From assembly GCF_017833525.1 (NCBI RefSeq), contig NZ_JAFICD010000003.1, positions 62,001-126,000 on the forward strand: a DNA stretch of 64,000 bases. The letters are read 5' to 3'. The DNA comes from Duganella sp. 1411. GTDB lineage: Bacteria; Pseudomonadota; Gammaproteobacteria; Burkholderiales; Burkholderiaceae_D. Of the stretch, positions 56,028 to 64,000 are shown piece after piece. The notes beneath the pieces were generated by a model that had not been told where the DNA came from, made no database searches, and worked only from the letters and a program-made list of their open reading frames with translations. The position numbers were made by a program, and so were the translations under genes. Every line of letters starts with the position of its first letter. Position 1 is the stretch's first letter.

Positions 56028-56370
56028 CTGAGTTCTTCAAAAGTAAGGTAGACAGAGCCCAGGAAATCACGCTGTACAACAGTGCGCCGCCGATCGCCGA
56101 CAGGAAGCTATCGACGTGAAAGCCGTCGACCCACTGCGCCACCAGCCAGAACATGAAACCGTTGATGATGAAAATAAACAGTCCCAGCGACAGCATGGTC
56201 ACGGGCAAGGTCAACAACAACAGCACGGGGCGGATCAGCGTATTTACCAGGCCCAATACAAGAGCCGCGACGAGGGCTGCGCCTATGCTTGTGACATCGA
56301 CGGAATGCATGAGGTACGGAATTGCCAGCAGGGCAACCGCATTGATTAACCAGGTAAGGACCAAACGCAT
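56020..56370 (-). CDS. Phage-holin-superfamily IV membrane protein
   Basis: A 116-residue protein with four hydrophobic segments, MRLVLTWLINAVALLAIPYL followed by LVLGLVNTLIRPVLLLLTLP and FIFIINGFMFWLVAQW. It matches the small four-helix family often annotated as phage holin IV, which is widespread on chromosomes and not proof of a phage. It overlaps metF by eight bases. An upstream in-frame start (56418) would fall in the ahcY terminator and is rejected. Confidence 0.85.
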   Translation of the reverse strand: MRLVLTWLINAVALLAIPYLMHSVDVTSIGAALVAALVLGLVNTLIRPVLLLLTLPVTMLSLGLFIFIINGFMFWLVAQWVDGFHVDSFLSAIGGALLYSVISWALSTLLLKNSDG

Positions 56371-56400
56371 GACTAAGACTCGCTGCAAAAAGTGGCTAGA

Positions 56401-56431
56401 TAAAAACAGGGCCGGCAACAGACGCCGGCCC
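56401..56431 (-). terminator. Intrinsic terminator after ahcY
   Basis: GGGCCGGC (56409-56416), loop AACAGAC, GCCGGCCC (56424-56431); the minus strand continues TGTTTTTATC. Seventeen bases after the ahcY stop, it should separate ahcY from the holin-like gene and metF, at least partly. Confidence 0.85.
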
Positions 56432-56448
56432 CGCCTCAGACCGTCACA

Positions 56449-57876
<1,428 letters not shown>

Positions 57877-57904
57877 CACGCCCTCCTTTCATGTTAGAAA
57901 AAAG

Positions 57905-57972
57905 TAACGTGAGCGCGGTTGCAGATTCCGAGCCTGGCGAATGGGTGCATTCGTCGCAACGCTCCTCGGAAG
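57905..57972 (-). promoter_or_regulatory. SAH riboswitch upstream of ahcY
   Basis: The minus strand reads CCGAGGAGCGTTGCGAC, a hairpin closed by CGAATG/CATTCG, GCCAGGCTCGG (pairing with CCGAG), and GCGCTCACG, the conserved order of the SAH riboswitch known upstream of ahcY in betaproteobacteria. SAH binding turns expression on. It starts about five bases after a TAAAAT box and ends about 29 bases before the start codon. Confidence 0.85.
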
Positions 57973-57976
57973 GTGC

Positions 57977-57982
57977 ATTTTA
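57977..57982 (-). promoter_or_regulatory. -10 element of ahcY
   Basis: TAAAAT on the minus strand, placing the transcript start near 57970-57972, exactly at the riboswitch 5' end. No good -35 is visible. Confidence 0.5.
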
Positions 57983-58054
57983 GCACCACCTTGGCGCGCC
58001 TCGCCATACAACTCGGCAAATAAGCCGGGTCAGCGGATGTTCAAGCAACACCTC

Positions 58055-58149
58055 ACTCCGGGGTCAGGTCCACCATTTCTACACGGCCTCTGCCGTAGAG
58101 GGCTTCTACGGCAGAGGCCGTGTAGAAATGGTGGACCTGACCCCGGAGT
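58055..58149 (-). repeat. Perfect 44-bp inverted repeat between metK and ahcY
   Basis: Arms 58055-58098 and 58106-58149 are exact reverse complements, with a seven-base loop AGGGCTT. The arm starts ACTCCGGGGTCAGGTCCACC. A further seven bases pair outside it (AAGCAAC 58043-58049, GTTGCTT 58148-58154, sharing the junction). It lies six bases after the metK stop. A single transcript would fold into a very stable rod. Confidence 0.95.
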
Positions 58150-58154
58150 TGCTT

Positions 58155-59321
58155 TTAGTTCAGGCCGGCGGCGGCGCGCAGGATCGCGGCCTTGTCGGTG
58201 CGCTCCCAGCTGAACTCCGGTTCTTCGCGGCCGAAGTGGCCGTAGGCGGCGGTCTTGGCGTAGATCGGACGCAGCAAGTCAAGCATCTGCACGATGCCCT
58301 TCGGACGCAGGTCGAAGTGCTCCATCACCAACGCGGCGATCTTGTCGTCCGGGATCACGCCCGTGCCTTCGGTGTACACCGTGATGTTGATCGGACGCGC
58401 CACGCCGATCGCATAGCTGACCTGCACCTGGCATTGGCGCGCCAGGCCGGCCGCCACCACGTTCTTGGCGACGTAACGCGCGGCGTACGCGGCCGAACGG
58501 TCGACCTTGGTTGGATCCTTGCCGGAGAACGCGCCGCCGCCGTGCGGGCTGGCGCCGCCGTAGGTGTCGACGATGATCTTGCGGCCCGTCAGGCCGCAAT
58601 CGCCCTGCGGGCCGCCGATGACGAAGCGCCCGGTCGGGTTGACCAGGTATTTGGTCTCGTTGAGCCATTCGCGCGGCAGCACCTGCTTGATGATCTCCTC
58701 GATCACCGCTTCCTCGATCTGCTTGTGCTGCATTTCCGGCGCGTGTTGCGTCGACAGCACGACCGTGTCGACCGCGACCGGACGGCCGTTGACGTAACGC
58801 AGCGTGACTTGCGATTTGGCATCCGGACGCAGCCACGGCAGGCGGCCGTCCTTGCGCAGCTGCGACTGGCGCTCGACCAGGCGGTGCGCGTAGTGGATGG
58901 CGGCCGGCATCAGCTCGGCCGTCTCGTCGCAGGCGTAGCCGAACATCAGGCCCTGGTCGCCGGCGCCCTGGTCGAGGTCGATGCCGGCGCCCTCGTCGAC
59001 GCCCTGGGCGATGTCCGGCGACTGCTTGTCGTAGGCCACCAGCACCGCGCAACCGCGGTAGTCGATGCCGTAGTCGGTGTTGTCGTAGCCGATGCGCTTG
59101 ATGGTTTCGCGCGCGACTTGAATATAATCAACGTTGGCGTGCGTGGTGATCTCGCCGGCCAGCACCACCAGACCGGTGTTGCACAGCGTTTCGGCGGCGA
59201 CGCGCGCCTTCGGGTCTTGCTCGAGGATGGCGTCCAGAATGGCGTCGGAGATTTGGTCGGCGACCTTGTCCGGGTGGCCTTCCGAGACGGATTCGGAAGT
59301 GAAAAGATAATCGTTTGACAT
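58155..59321 (-). CDS. metK: S-adenosylmethionine synthetase
   Basis: Makes SAM from methionine and ATP. The 388-residue product starts MSNDYLFTSESVSEGHPDKV and contains GEITTHANVDYIQVARETI, GAGDQGLMFGYACDET, and the P-loop-like GGGAFSGKDPTKVDRSAAYA. Length and motifs match the family. It lies upstream of ahcY on the same strand, separated by the inverted repeat and the ahcY promoter and riboswitch. Confidence 0.98.
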   Translation of the reverse strand: MSNDYLFTSESVSEGHPDKVADQISDAILDAILEQDPKARVAAETLCNTGLVVLAGEITTHANVDYIQVARETIKRIGYDNTDYGIDYRGCAVLVAYDKQSPDIAQGVDEGAGIDLDQGAGDQGLMFGYACDETAELMPAAIHYAHRLVERQSQLRKDGRLPWLRPDAKSQVTLRYVNGRPVAVDTVVLSTQHAPEMQHKQIEEAVIEEIIKQVLPREWLNETKYLVNPTGRFVIGGPQGDCGLTGRKIIVDTYGGASPHGGGAFSGKDPTKVDRSAAYAARYVAKNVVAAGLARQCQVQVSYAIGVARPINITVYTEGTGVIPDDKIAALVMEHFDLRPKGIVQMLDLLRPIYAKTAAYGHFGREEPEFSWERTDKAAILRAAAGLN

Positions 59322-59390
59322 CGCAAGCTCCTGATACTGGTTGAGAATGGTTGTCGCTCACCCAATACGGCTTGCGACGCTTTAGCGATA

Positions 59391-59421
59391 TTTATATTCC
59401 GCCTCGCAAGTTGTCTGTTAA
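59391..59421 (-). promoter_or_regulatory. Promoter of metK
   Basis: TTAACA (59416-59421) and AATATA (59393-59398, 17-base gap) or TATAAA (59391-59396) on the minus strand, about 70 bases before the ATG. No SAM riboswitch was recognised in the leader. Confidence 0.5.
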
Positions 59422-59520
59422 CTCAGCGGATAGTGCATACGTGGTATTTTACGCTTCTTAAAAAATTTTTGGCTAGAGCAACAGCAGCCGAACACTCCTT
59501 CATATTGACGATTTAACTTC

Positions 59521-60375
59521 ATGCTTGTTTATCTTTTCCGCTTTTTGTCGATTTTTCCGCTGCCGCTGCTGCACGCGGCGGGCGCCGCTTTGGGCTGGCT
59601 GGTGTATCTGTGCTCCGCCTCCCACCGCCGCCATATGCGCACGAATATGGCCCTTGCCGGCTATACACAGCATCTGTCGGCGGCGATCGCCGAGGCCGGA
59701 AAAAGCATCGTCGAACTGCCCTTCATCTGGTGCGCGTCGCCGCAACGGGTGTCGCGCCTGGCCAACGCCGAGAACTGGGAACTGGTGCAAACCGCGCTCG
59801 ACGCCGGACGCGGGATCGTGTTCCTGACGCCACACTTGGGCTGTTTTGAGATCGTCGCGCAGGAAATCGCGCTGCGCACCGAGCTGATGGTGATGTACCG
59901 GCCGCCCAAACAGGAGGCGCTCAAGCCGCTGGTCGAGGGCGCGCGCGCGCGCAAGAACCTGCTGCTGGCGCCGGCCAACATGTCCGGCGTGCGCATGCTG
60001 GCCAAGTTCCTCAAGAAAGGCCAGCCTATCGGTTTGCTACCCGACCAGGTGCCGCAGGAGGGCGAAGGCGTGTGGGCCGACTTCTTCGGCCGCAGCGCCT
60101 ACACGATGACCTTGCCGGCCAAGCTGGCGCGCATGGGCGACGCCACCGTCATCATCACCTACGCCGAGCGGCTGCCGGGCGGCAAGGGTTTCATCGTCCG
60201 CTTCGTGCCGTTCGACGGCACGCTCGACGGCGACACGGCCGACCAGGCGCGCGCCATCAACGCCGCCATGGAACGCCTGATCGCCCGCAATCCGGCGCAA
60301 TATTATTGGAGCTACAACCGCTACAAGGTGCCGGCCGGCATCGAGGCGCCGGTGGCGGCGGAGGAACGGGCATGA
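59521..60375 (+). CDS. Lipid A biosynthesis acyltransferase (LpxL/HtrB family), first copy
   Basis: Adds a secondary acyl chain to lipid A precursor at the inner membrane. The 284-residue product has an N-terminal hydrophobic segment (MLVYLFRFLSIFPLPLLHAA), the HX4E motif HLGCFE near residue 106 and a Gln/Asp-rich block PIGLLPDQVPQEGEG. The next gene starts within its stop (ATGA). Which of the two copies acts like LpxL or LpxM cannot be told by eye. Confidence 0.9.
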   Translation: MLVYLFRFLSIFPLPLLHAAGAALGWLVYLCSASHRRHMRTNMALAGYTQHLSAAIAEAGKSIVELPFIWCASPQRVSRLANAENWELVQTALDAGRGIVFLTPHLGCFEIVAQEIALRTELMVMYRPPKQEALKPLVEGARARKNLLLAPANMSGVRMLAKFLKKGQPIGLLPDQVPQEGEGVWADFFGRSAYTMTLPAKLARMGDATVIITYAERLPGGKGFIVRFVPFDGTLDGDTADQARAINAAMERLIARNPAQYYWSYNRYKVPAGIEAPVAAEERA

Positions 60376-61250
60376 AGCTGCTGCTCGGATTGATGTGGCT
60401 GCTCCACTGGCTGCCGCTGCCTTTGCTCGGCCGCGTCGGCAAGCTGACCGGCAGCCTGCTGTTCCTGACCCTGCGCTCGCGCCGCCACATCGCGCTGACC
60501 AATCTGCGCCTGTGCATGCCGGAGCTGTCCGAGGCCGAACGGGTCGCCATCGCCCGCGGCCACTTCCAGGCGTACTCGCGCAGCGTGTGGGAGCGCGGCA
60601 TCCTGTGGTGGGGCTCGGAGGCGCGCCTGCGCCGCCTGATCCGCGTCGAGCCGGGCCCGGTGCCGGTGGAAGAGATGACGGCCCAGCCGACCATCCTGCT
60701 GTGTCCGCACTTCGTCTGCCTGGACGTGGCCGGCGCGTCGATCGCGATGGTGGCCAGCGCCTCGTCGATGTACGTGCAGCAAAAGAACACCACCTTCGAC
60801 AAGGTGCTGCGCGCCGGCCGCGCCCGCTTCAAGCCGGTCAAGCTGTTCACGCGCCAGGACGGCATCAAGCCCATCCTGCGGGCGCTGCGCGACAAGCTGC
60901 CCTACTTCATGCTGCCGGACATGGACTTCGGCGAGAAGGACGCCGAATTCGTGCCGTTCTTCGGCATCGAGGCGGCCACCTTGACGGCCACGGCGCGCAT
61001 CGCCGCCACCACCGGCGCCCAGGTGATGCCGGTGATCGCCACCTTCCTGCCCGATTACCAGGGTTATCGTGTGAAGTTCTATCCGGTGTGGGACAATTAC
61101 CCGGGTCCCGACATGGTTGCCGCCACCCGCCGCATGAACGCCTTCATCGAGGAGCGCGTGCGCGAGGCGCCGGCCGAGTATTTCTGGACCCACAAACGGT
61201 TCAAGACGCGCCCCAACGGCGAGCCTTCGCTGTACCAACGTTCCAAGTAG
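60372..61250 (+). CDS. Lipid A biosynthesis acyltransferase (LpxL/HtrB family), second copy
   Basis: A 292-residue paralogue, MKLLLGLMWLLHWLPLPLLG with an N-terminal membrane segment, HX4D as HFVCLD near 115 and the block LPYFMLPDMDFGEKD. It overlaps the first copy by four bases and is followed by dapF after ten bases, so the three genes probably share a transcript. The pair probably adds two different secondary acyl chains. Confidence 0.9.
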   Translation: MKLLLGLMWLLHWLPLPLLGRVGKLTGSLLFLTLRSRRHIALTNLRLCMPELSEAERVAIARGHFQAYSRSVWERGILWWGSEARLRRLIRVEPGPVPVEEMTAQPTILLCPHFVCLDVAGASIAMVASASSMYVQQKNTTFDKVLRAGRARFKPVKLFTRQDGIKPILRALRDKLPYFMLPDMDFGEKDAEFVPFFGIEAATLTATARIAATTGAQVMPVIATFLPDYQGYRVKFYPVWDNYPGPDMVAATRRMNAFIEERVREAPAEYFWTHKRFKTRPNGEPSLYQRSK

Positions 61251-61260
61251 AAGACAGACG

Positions 61261-62124
61261 ATGAAACTCAAATTCACCAAAATGCACGGCGCCGGCAATG
61301 ACTTCGTGGTCATCGACGGCATCAACCAGGACATCGCGCTGACGGCGTCGCAATGGAAGCTGCTGGGCGACCGCCGCTTCGGCGTCGGCGCCGACCAGAT
61401 CCTGCTGGTGGAAAAGCCGACCCAGCCGGGCTGCGATTTCCGCTACCGCATCTTCAACGCCGACGGCGGCGAAGTCGAACAGTGCGGCAACGGCTCGCGC
61501 GCCTTCGTCAAGTTCGTCTCCGAAAAAGGCTTGACCGACCGCCGCAGCATCACCGTCGAAACCAAGGCCGGCGTCATCGAACCGCGGCTGGAGGCCGACG
61601 GCAGCATCACCGTGGACATGGGCCCGCCGGTGCTCGACGCCGCGCGCGTGCCGTTCGACGCCGAGGGCCTGCACGGCGAGCGCCAGGGCGACGCCACCTT
61701 GTGGCCGCTGGTGCTGGAGCTGGCGGGCGCCAAGGAAAGCGTGCTGATCTCGGCGGTGTCGATGGGCAATCCGCACGCGGTGCAGGTGGTCGACGACGTC
61801 GACGCGGCGCCGGTGGAATTGACCGGTCCGCTGATCGAGCATCATCCGCGCTTTCCGAACCGGGTCAACGCCGGCTTCATGCAGATCGTCGACCGGCGCC
61901 ACATCAAGTTGCGGGTGTTCGAGCGCGGCGTCGGCGAGACGCTGGCCTGCGGCACCGGCGCCTGCGCGGCGGTGGTGGCCGGCATATCGCGCGGCCTGCT
62001 CGACAGCCCGGTGCGGGTCGACGCGCGCGGCGGCCAGTTGTCGATCAGCTGGGCGGGCGTGGGGCAGCCGGTGCTGTTGACGGGCCCGGCCGTGACGGTG
62101 TTCGAAGGCGAGATGGAAATTTAA
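61261..62124 (+). CDS. dapF: Diaminopimelate epimerase
   Basis: Interconverts LL- and meso-diaminopimelate for lysine and peptidoglycan. The 287-residue product starts MKLKFTKMHGAGNDFVVIDG; the catalytic Cys pair is in EQCGNGSRAF and ACGTGACAAV. Length and motifs match the family. It lies ten bases after the second acyltransferase gene, a common Oxalobacteraceae order. Confidence 0.97.
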   Translation: MKLKFTKMHGAGNDFVVIDGINQDIALTASQWKLLGDRRFGVGADQILLVEKPTQPGCDFRYRIFNADGGEVEQCGNGSRAFVKFVSEKGLTDRRSITVETKAGVIEPRLEADGSITVDMGPPVLDAARVPFDAEGLHGERQGDATLWPLVLELAGAKESVLISAVSMGNPHAVQVVDDVDAAPVELTGPLIEHHPRFPNRVNAGFMQIVDRRHIKLRVFERGVGETLACGTGACAAVVAGISRGLLDSPVRVDARGGQLSISWAGVGQPVLLTGPAVTVFEGEMEI

Positions 62125-62140
62125 GATGATCGCGGAAACA

Positions 62141-62240
62141 CGCAGGGCGGATTAGGCGGAACGCCGTAATCCGCCATCGATGAGCCGCCGACACGCATGC
62201 ATGGCGGATTACGCTGCGCTAATCCGCCCTACGTGTTTCC
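62141..62240. repeat. Inverted pair of REP-like palindromes, copies C and D
   Basis: Copy C: GGCGGATTA (62146-62154) with TAATCCGCC (62167-62175). Copy D, in the opposite orientation: GGCGGATTA (62203-62211) with TAATCCGCC (62220-62228). Both share the outer GGAAACACG(C/T)AGG flank, so together they form a paired (BIME-like) unit between dapF and the Sel1 gene, which are convergent. Confidence 0.9.
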
Positions 62241-62275
62241 GTGGTTCCTTGGTTTTTCGATTCCACGGTCGCCGC

Positions 62276-63865
62276 TTACGCGGCCAGCAAATCATCCCCG
62301 CCCGCCGCCGGCAGCCACGTCTTGAGCCGGTACAAGCGCTGGCGATAATTGCCCTCCGGTCCGTCCGGCCCGCCGTCGATCGCGTCGAACAGGCGGCTGA
62401 TGCGGTCCAGCGCCTGCCGCTCGCGCGCGGTGCGCAGCAAAATCAAACGCCGCTTGCTGCGCCCGTAACTGGCGCGGATATCGACCACCAGGCAATGCCC
62501 CTGGTCGGCCGCCTTCACATCGAGCAGCAGCGCCTCGGCCCGGCTCAAGCCGAACAGCTCGGCCAACTCCAGCCGCGCCGCCAGCAACGGCTGGCTGGCC
62601 GTCAGCTCGCGCGTGACGCCGCCGGCGATGCTCTCCGTCCAGCCCGACTCCTTGGGCGCCTGGACGATACGCTCCAGCGCCGCCTCGGCCTCGTCGCAGC
62701 CCTGCGCGGCCGCCTTCTGCAGCCAGTAGACGGCGCGCACGTCGCTGCTTTCGTCGTTGCGGCGGTTGCGCCACGCGTACATGCCGCATTCGAGCTGGGC
62801 GCCGCAGTGGCCCATCTCGGCCGCCCGCTCCAGATAGCTTTGGGCCTCGGCCACGCAACGCTGCGAGAACTCCGGTTTCAGATAGATGCGCGACAGCGCA
62901 AACCAGGCCTCGGCCAGGCCCTGCTCGCCGGCCAAGGTCAGCCAGCGGATCGCCCGCTTGAAGTTGACGGCGGCGATGCCCTTGGTTTGCCGCTTGCCGC
63001 CGCTGTCCATGCGCGCGAACCACAGCCCCAGCGCCAGCTGCGCGCAGCGGTCGCCGCCATGGGCGGCCAGCTCGCGGCATTGGCGCAGCTCGGCCTCGTA
63101 CTCGGGCGCGCCGCCGAGCAGGCCGGCGCAGCGCGAAAGCAAAGTCAGCTGGTCCGGGCCGAACGGCCAGTCGGCCGCCCGCGCGGCCTCGGCGTCGCAC
63201 GGCGCGCCTGCCAGCAGCTTGCGCAGCAGCGGCATCGCGCGTTGTAAAAACGCGTCACGCGCGCCGTGCCAGGCTTCCTCGAGCATCGCATACTGGGCGG
63301 CGCCGATGCCGTGGTCGGCCGCGCGCGCCGGCCATGGCTGACGGCCGCGACTGGCCGGCGGGCGCGGGCCGCGCGCGCGCACCGACGGCGCTGCGGCCGA
63401 AGCCGCCGGCCGGGCCGGCGCCGCCGCGCCGCCCTGCTGCGCCAACAGCCATTGCGCCTCGGCCGAACCGGAACGGGCGGCCGTGTCGAGCGCCTGCAGC
63501 GCCTTGTCGCGCAGCCGGGCATTGAGGGGAGGCTCGGTGGCGTCGGGGCGCGCCGACTGGTTCAGCACCAGTTGCGCCAACACCACACCGGCCTGCTGGA
63601 CGCCGGCGTCGTAGGCGCGGTCGTACCACGACAGCACCGACGGTAAACAATGTTGCGCGTGTTCGAAGGGGACGTAGCTGCCGATCAGCATCCAGGCTTC
63701 ATCCTGGTCCTGCAGCGCGGCGCGGTTGAGCCAGTGCAGCGCGGTCGGCAAGCTCAACGGCAGACTGGCGCCGCCAAACAGGTATAGCTTCCCCAACGCT
63801 AACTGGCAGACCGCGTCTCCCGCGCGGGCGCCCCGGATGATCCCTAACTCTTCTCGATTTGCCAT
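62276..63865 (-). CDS. Sel1-like repeat protein
   Basis: A 529-residue, probably cytoplasmic protein. It starts MANREELGIIRGARAGDAVC and has scattered Sel1/TPR-type helical repeats (AVCQLALGKLYLFGG, AEAQWLLAQQ, GDRCAQLALGLWFARMD, GLAEAWFALSRIYLKPEF, GHCGAQLECGMYAWRN). A linker near 180-215 is Ala/Arg/Pro-rich and the C-terminal 120 residues are basic with no known domain. Such repeats mediate protein contacts. The ATG at 63865 has GTGAG upstream; an earlier in-frame start (63976) lacks support. Function unknown. Confidence 0.75.
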   Translation of the reverse strand: MANREELGIIRGARAGDAVCQLALGKLYLFGGASLPLSLPTALHWLNRAALQDQDEAWMLIGSYVPFEHAQHCLPSVLSWYDRAYDAGVQQAGVVLAQLVLNQSARPDATEPPLNARLRDKALQALDTAARSGSAEAQWLLAQQGGAAAPARPAASAAAPSVRARGPRPPASRGRQPWPARAADHGIGAAQYAMLEEAWHGARDAFLQRAMPLLRKLLAGAPCDAEAARAADWPFGPDQLTLLSRCAGLLGGAPEYEAELRQCRELAAHGGDRCAQLALGLWFARMDSGGKRQTKGIAAVNFKRAIRWLTLAGEQGLAEAWFALSRIYLKPEFSQRCVAEAQSYLERAAEMGHCGAQLECGMYAWRNRRNDESSDVRAVYWLQKAAAQGCDEAEAALERIVQAPKESGWTESIAGGVTRELTASQPLLAARLELAELFGLSRAEALLLDVKAADQGHCLVVDIRASYGRSKRRLILLRTARERQALDRISRLFDAIDGGPDGPEGNYRQRLYRLKTWLPAAGGDDLLAA

Positions 63866-64000
63866 CGTCTCACTATGAATGTGATTTATCGAAGCGGGCA
63901 GTGCATCGGTGCCACGCGGGCCGGATGACCATGAGACTCCAAGTGTAGCGTGCCATCGGCGCCACACCCTAAACAAAATGCGCGGCCGCTTGATCTGCCA

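Noticed and set aside
56020..56370. Prophage indication from the holin-like protein
   Set aside because: The four-helix family is common on chromosomes and no other phage gene is near.
59322..59520. SAM riboswitch before metK
   Set aside because: I looked for SAM-I, SAM-II and related cores and found none; only a promoter is visible.

Overview
The window is chromosomal DNA from a GC-rich betaproteobacterium, most likely Oxalobacteraceae of the Massilia/Duganella/Telluria type. The case rests on the gene order tRNA-Tyr, tRNA-Gly, tRNA-Thr, tuf, tRNA-Trp, secE, nusG, rplKAJL, rpoB, on an S-adenosylhomocysteine (SAH) riboswitch in front of ahcY, on the paired lipid A acyltransferases before dapF, and on palindromic repeats built on GGCGGATTA/TAATCCGCC. 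No rRNA, CRISPR array, complete prophage or complete insertion sequence was seen.

Layout. 1-9253: the translation/transcription operon, all on the minus strand, from a tRNA promoter at 9253 to rpoB, which runs off the left edge. 9450-15090: signalling genes (a membrane GGDEF/EAL protein, a REC-HD-GYP protein, a CheW protein). 15090-20280: a J-domain protein, a MidA-type methyltransferase, a folM-like reductase with folB, ttcA and a ParE-type toxin-antitoxin pair. 20320-28810: two exported peptidases (M14, S41), a divergent LysR/MFS pair and a TonB-dependent receptor. 28990-32363: a two-gene molybdoenzyme (Fe-S subunit, then catalytic subunit). 32400-33690: an AT-richer patch with a broken antiphage-type deoxycytidylate deaminase (DcdV/AvcD-like). 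33878-39338: aromatic amino acid catabolism (fused indolepyruvate ferredoxin oxidoreductase, hppD, divergent Lrp regulator). 39460-42380: an AT-richer insert (UbiA-type prenyltransferase, membrane protein) flanked on one side by a truncated copy of the 3' end of dsbD. 42383-49603: a minus-strand run of seven genes: a CPBP protease, its probable substrate (a cytochrome c with Ig-like repeats and a JDVT-type C-terminal sorting tail), a TlpA-like thioredoxin, a DUF4266 lipoprotein, a DUF3570 protein, apbE and dsbD. 49700-62124: housekeeping (GNAT, cca, GST, slt, 5-formyl-THF cyclo-ligase, metF, holin-like protein, ahcY, metK, two acyltransferases, dapF). 62276-63865: a Sel1-like repeat protein.

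The most interesting stretch is 42383-49603. The DUF3570 protein carries a DDVSGAS motif that looks like an ApbE flavinylation site, and it sits directly before apbE, overlapping it. Together with a surface-sorted haem protein, a dedicated intramembrane protease and a thiol-reductant branch (DsbD, TlpA), the run reads as an extracytoplasmic redox system in which a covalent flavin and a sorted cytochrome work together. That is an inference from motifs and gene order.

The methyl-cycle block (metK, SAH riboswitch, ahcY, holin-like gene, metF) is coherent: the riboswitch should switch on ahcY when SAH builds up. A perfect 44-bp inverted repeat and a strong terminator subdivide it. Several small repeat families are also present: the GGCGGATTA palindromes (four clear copies and one degenerate), a GGGGTCGTACCCC palindrome (two copies), and short tandem repeats beside three genes.
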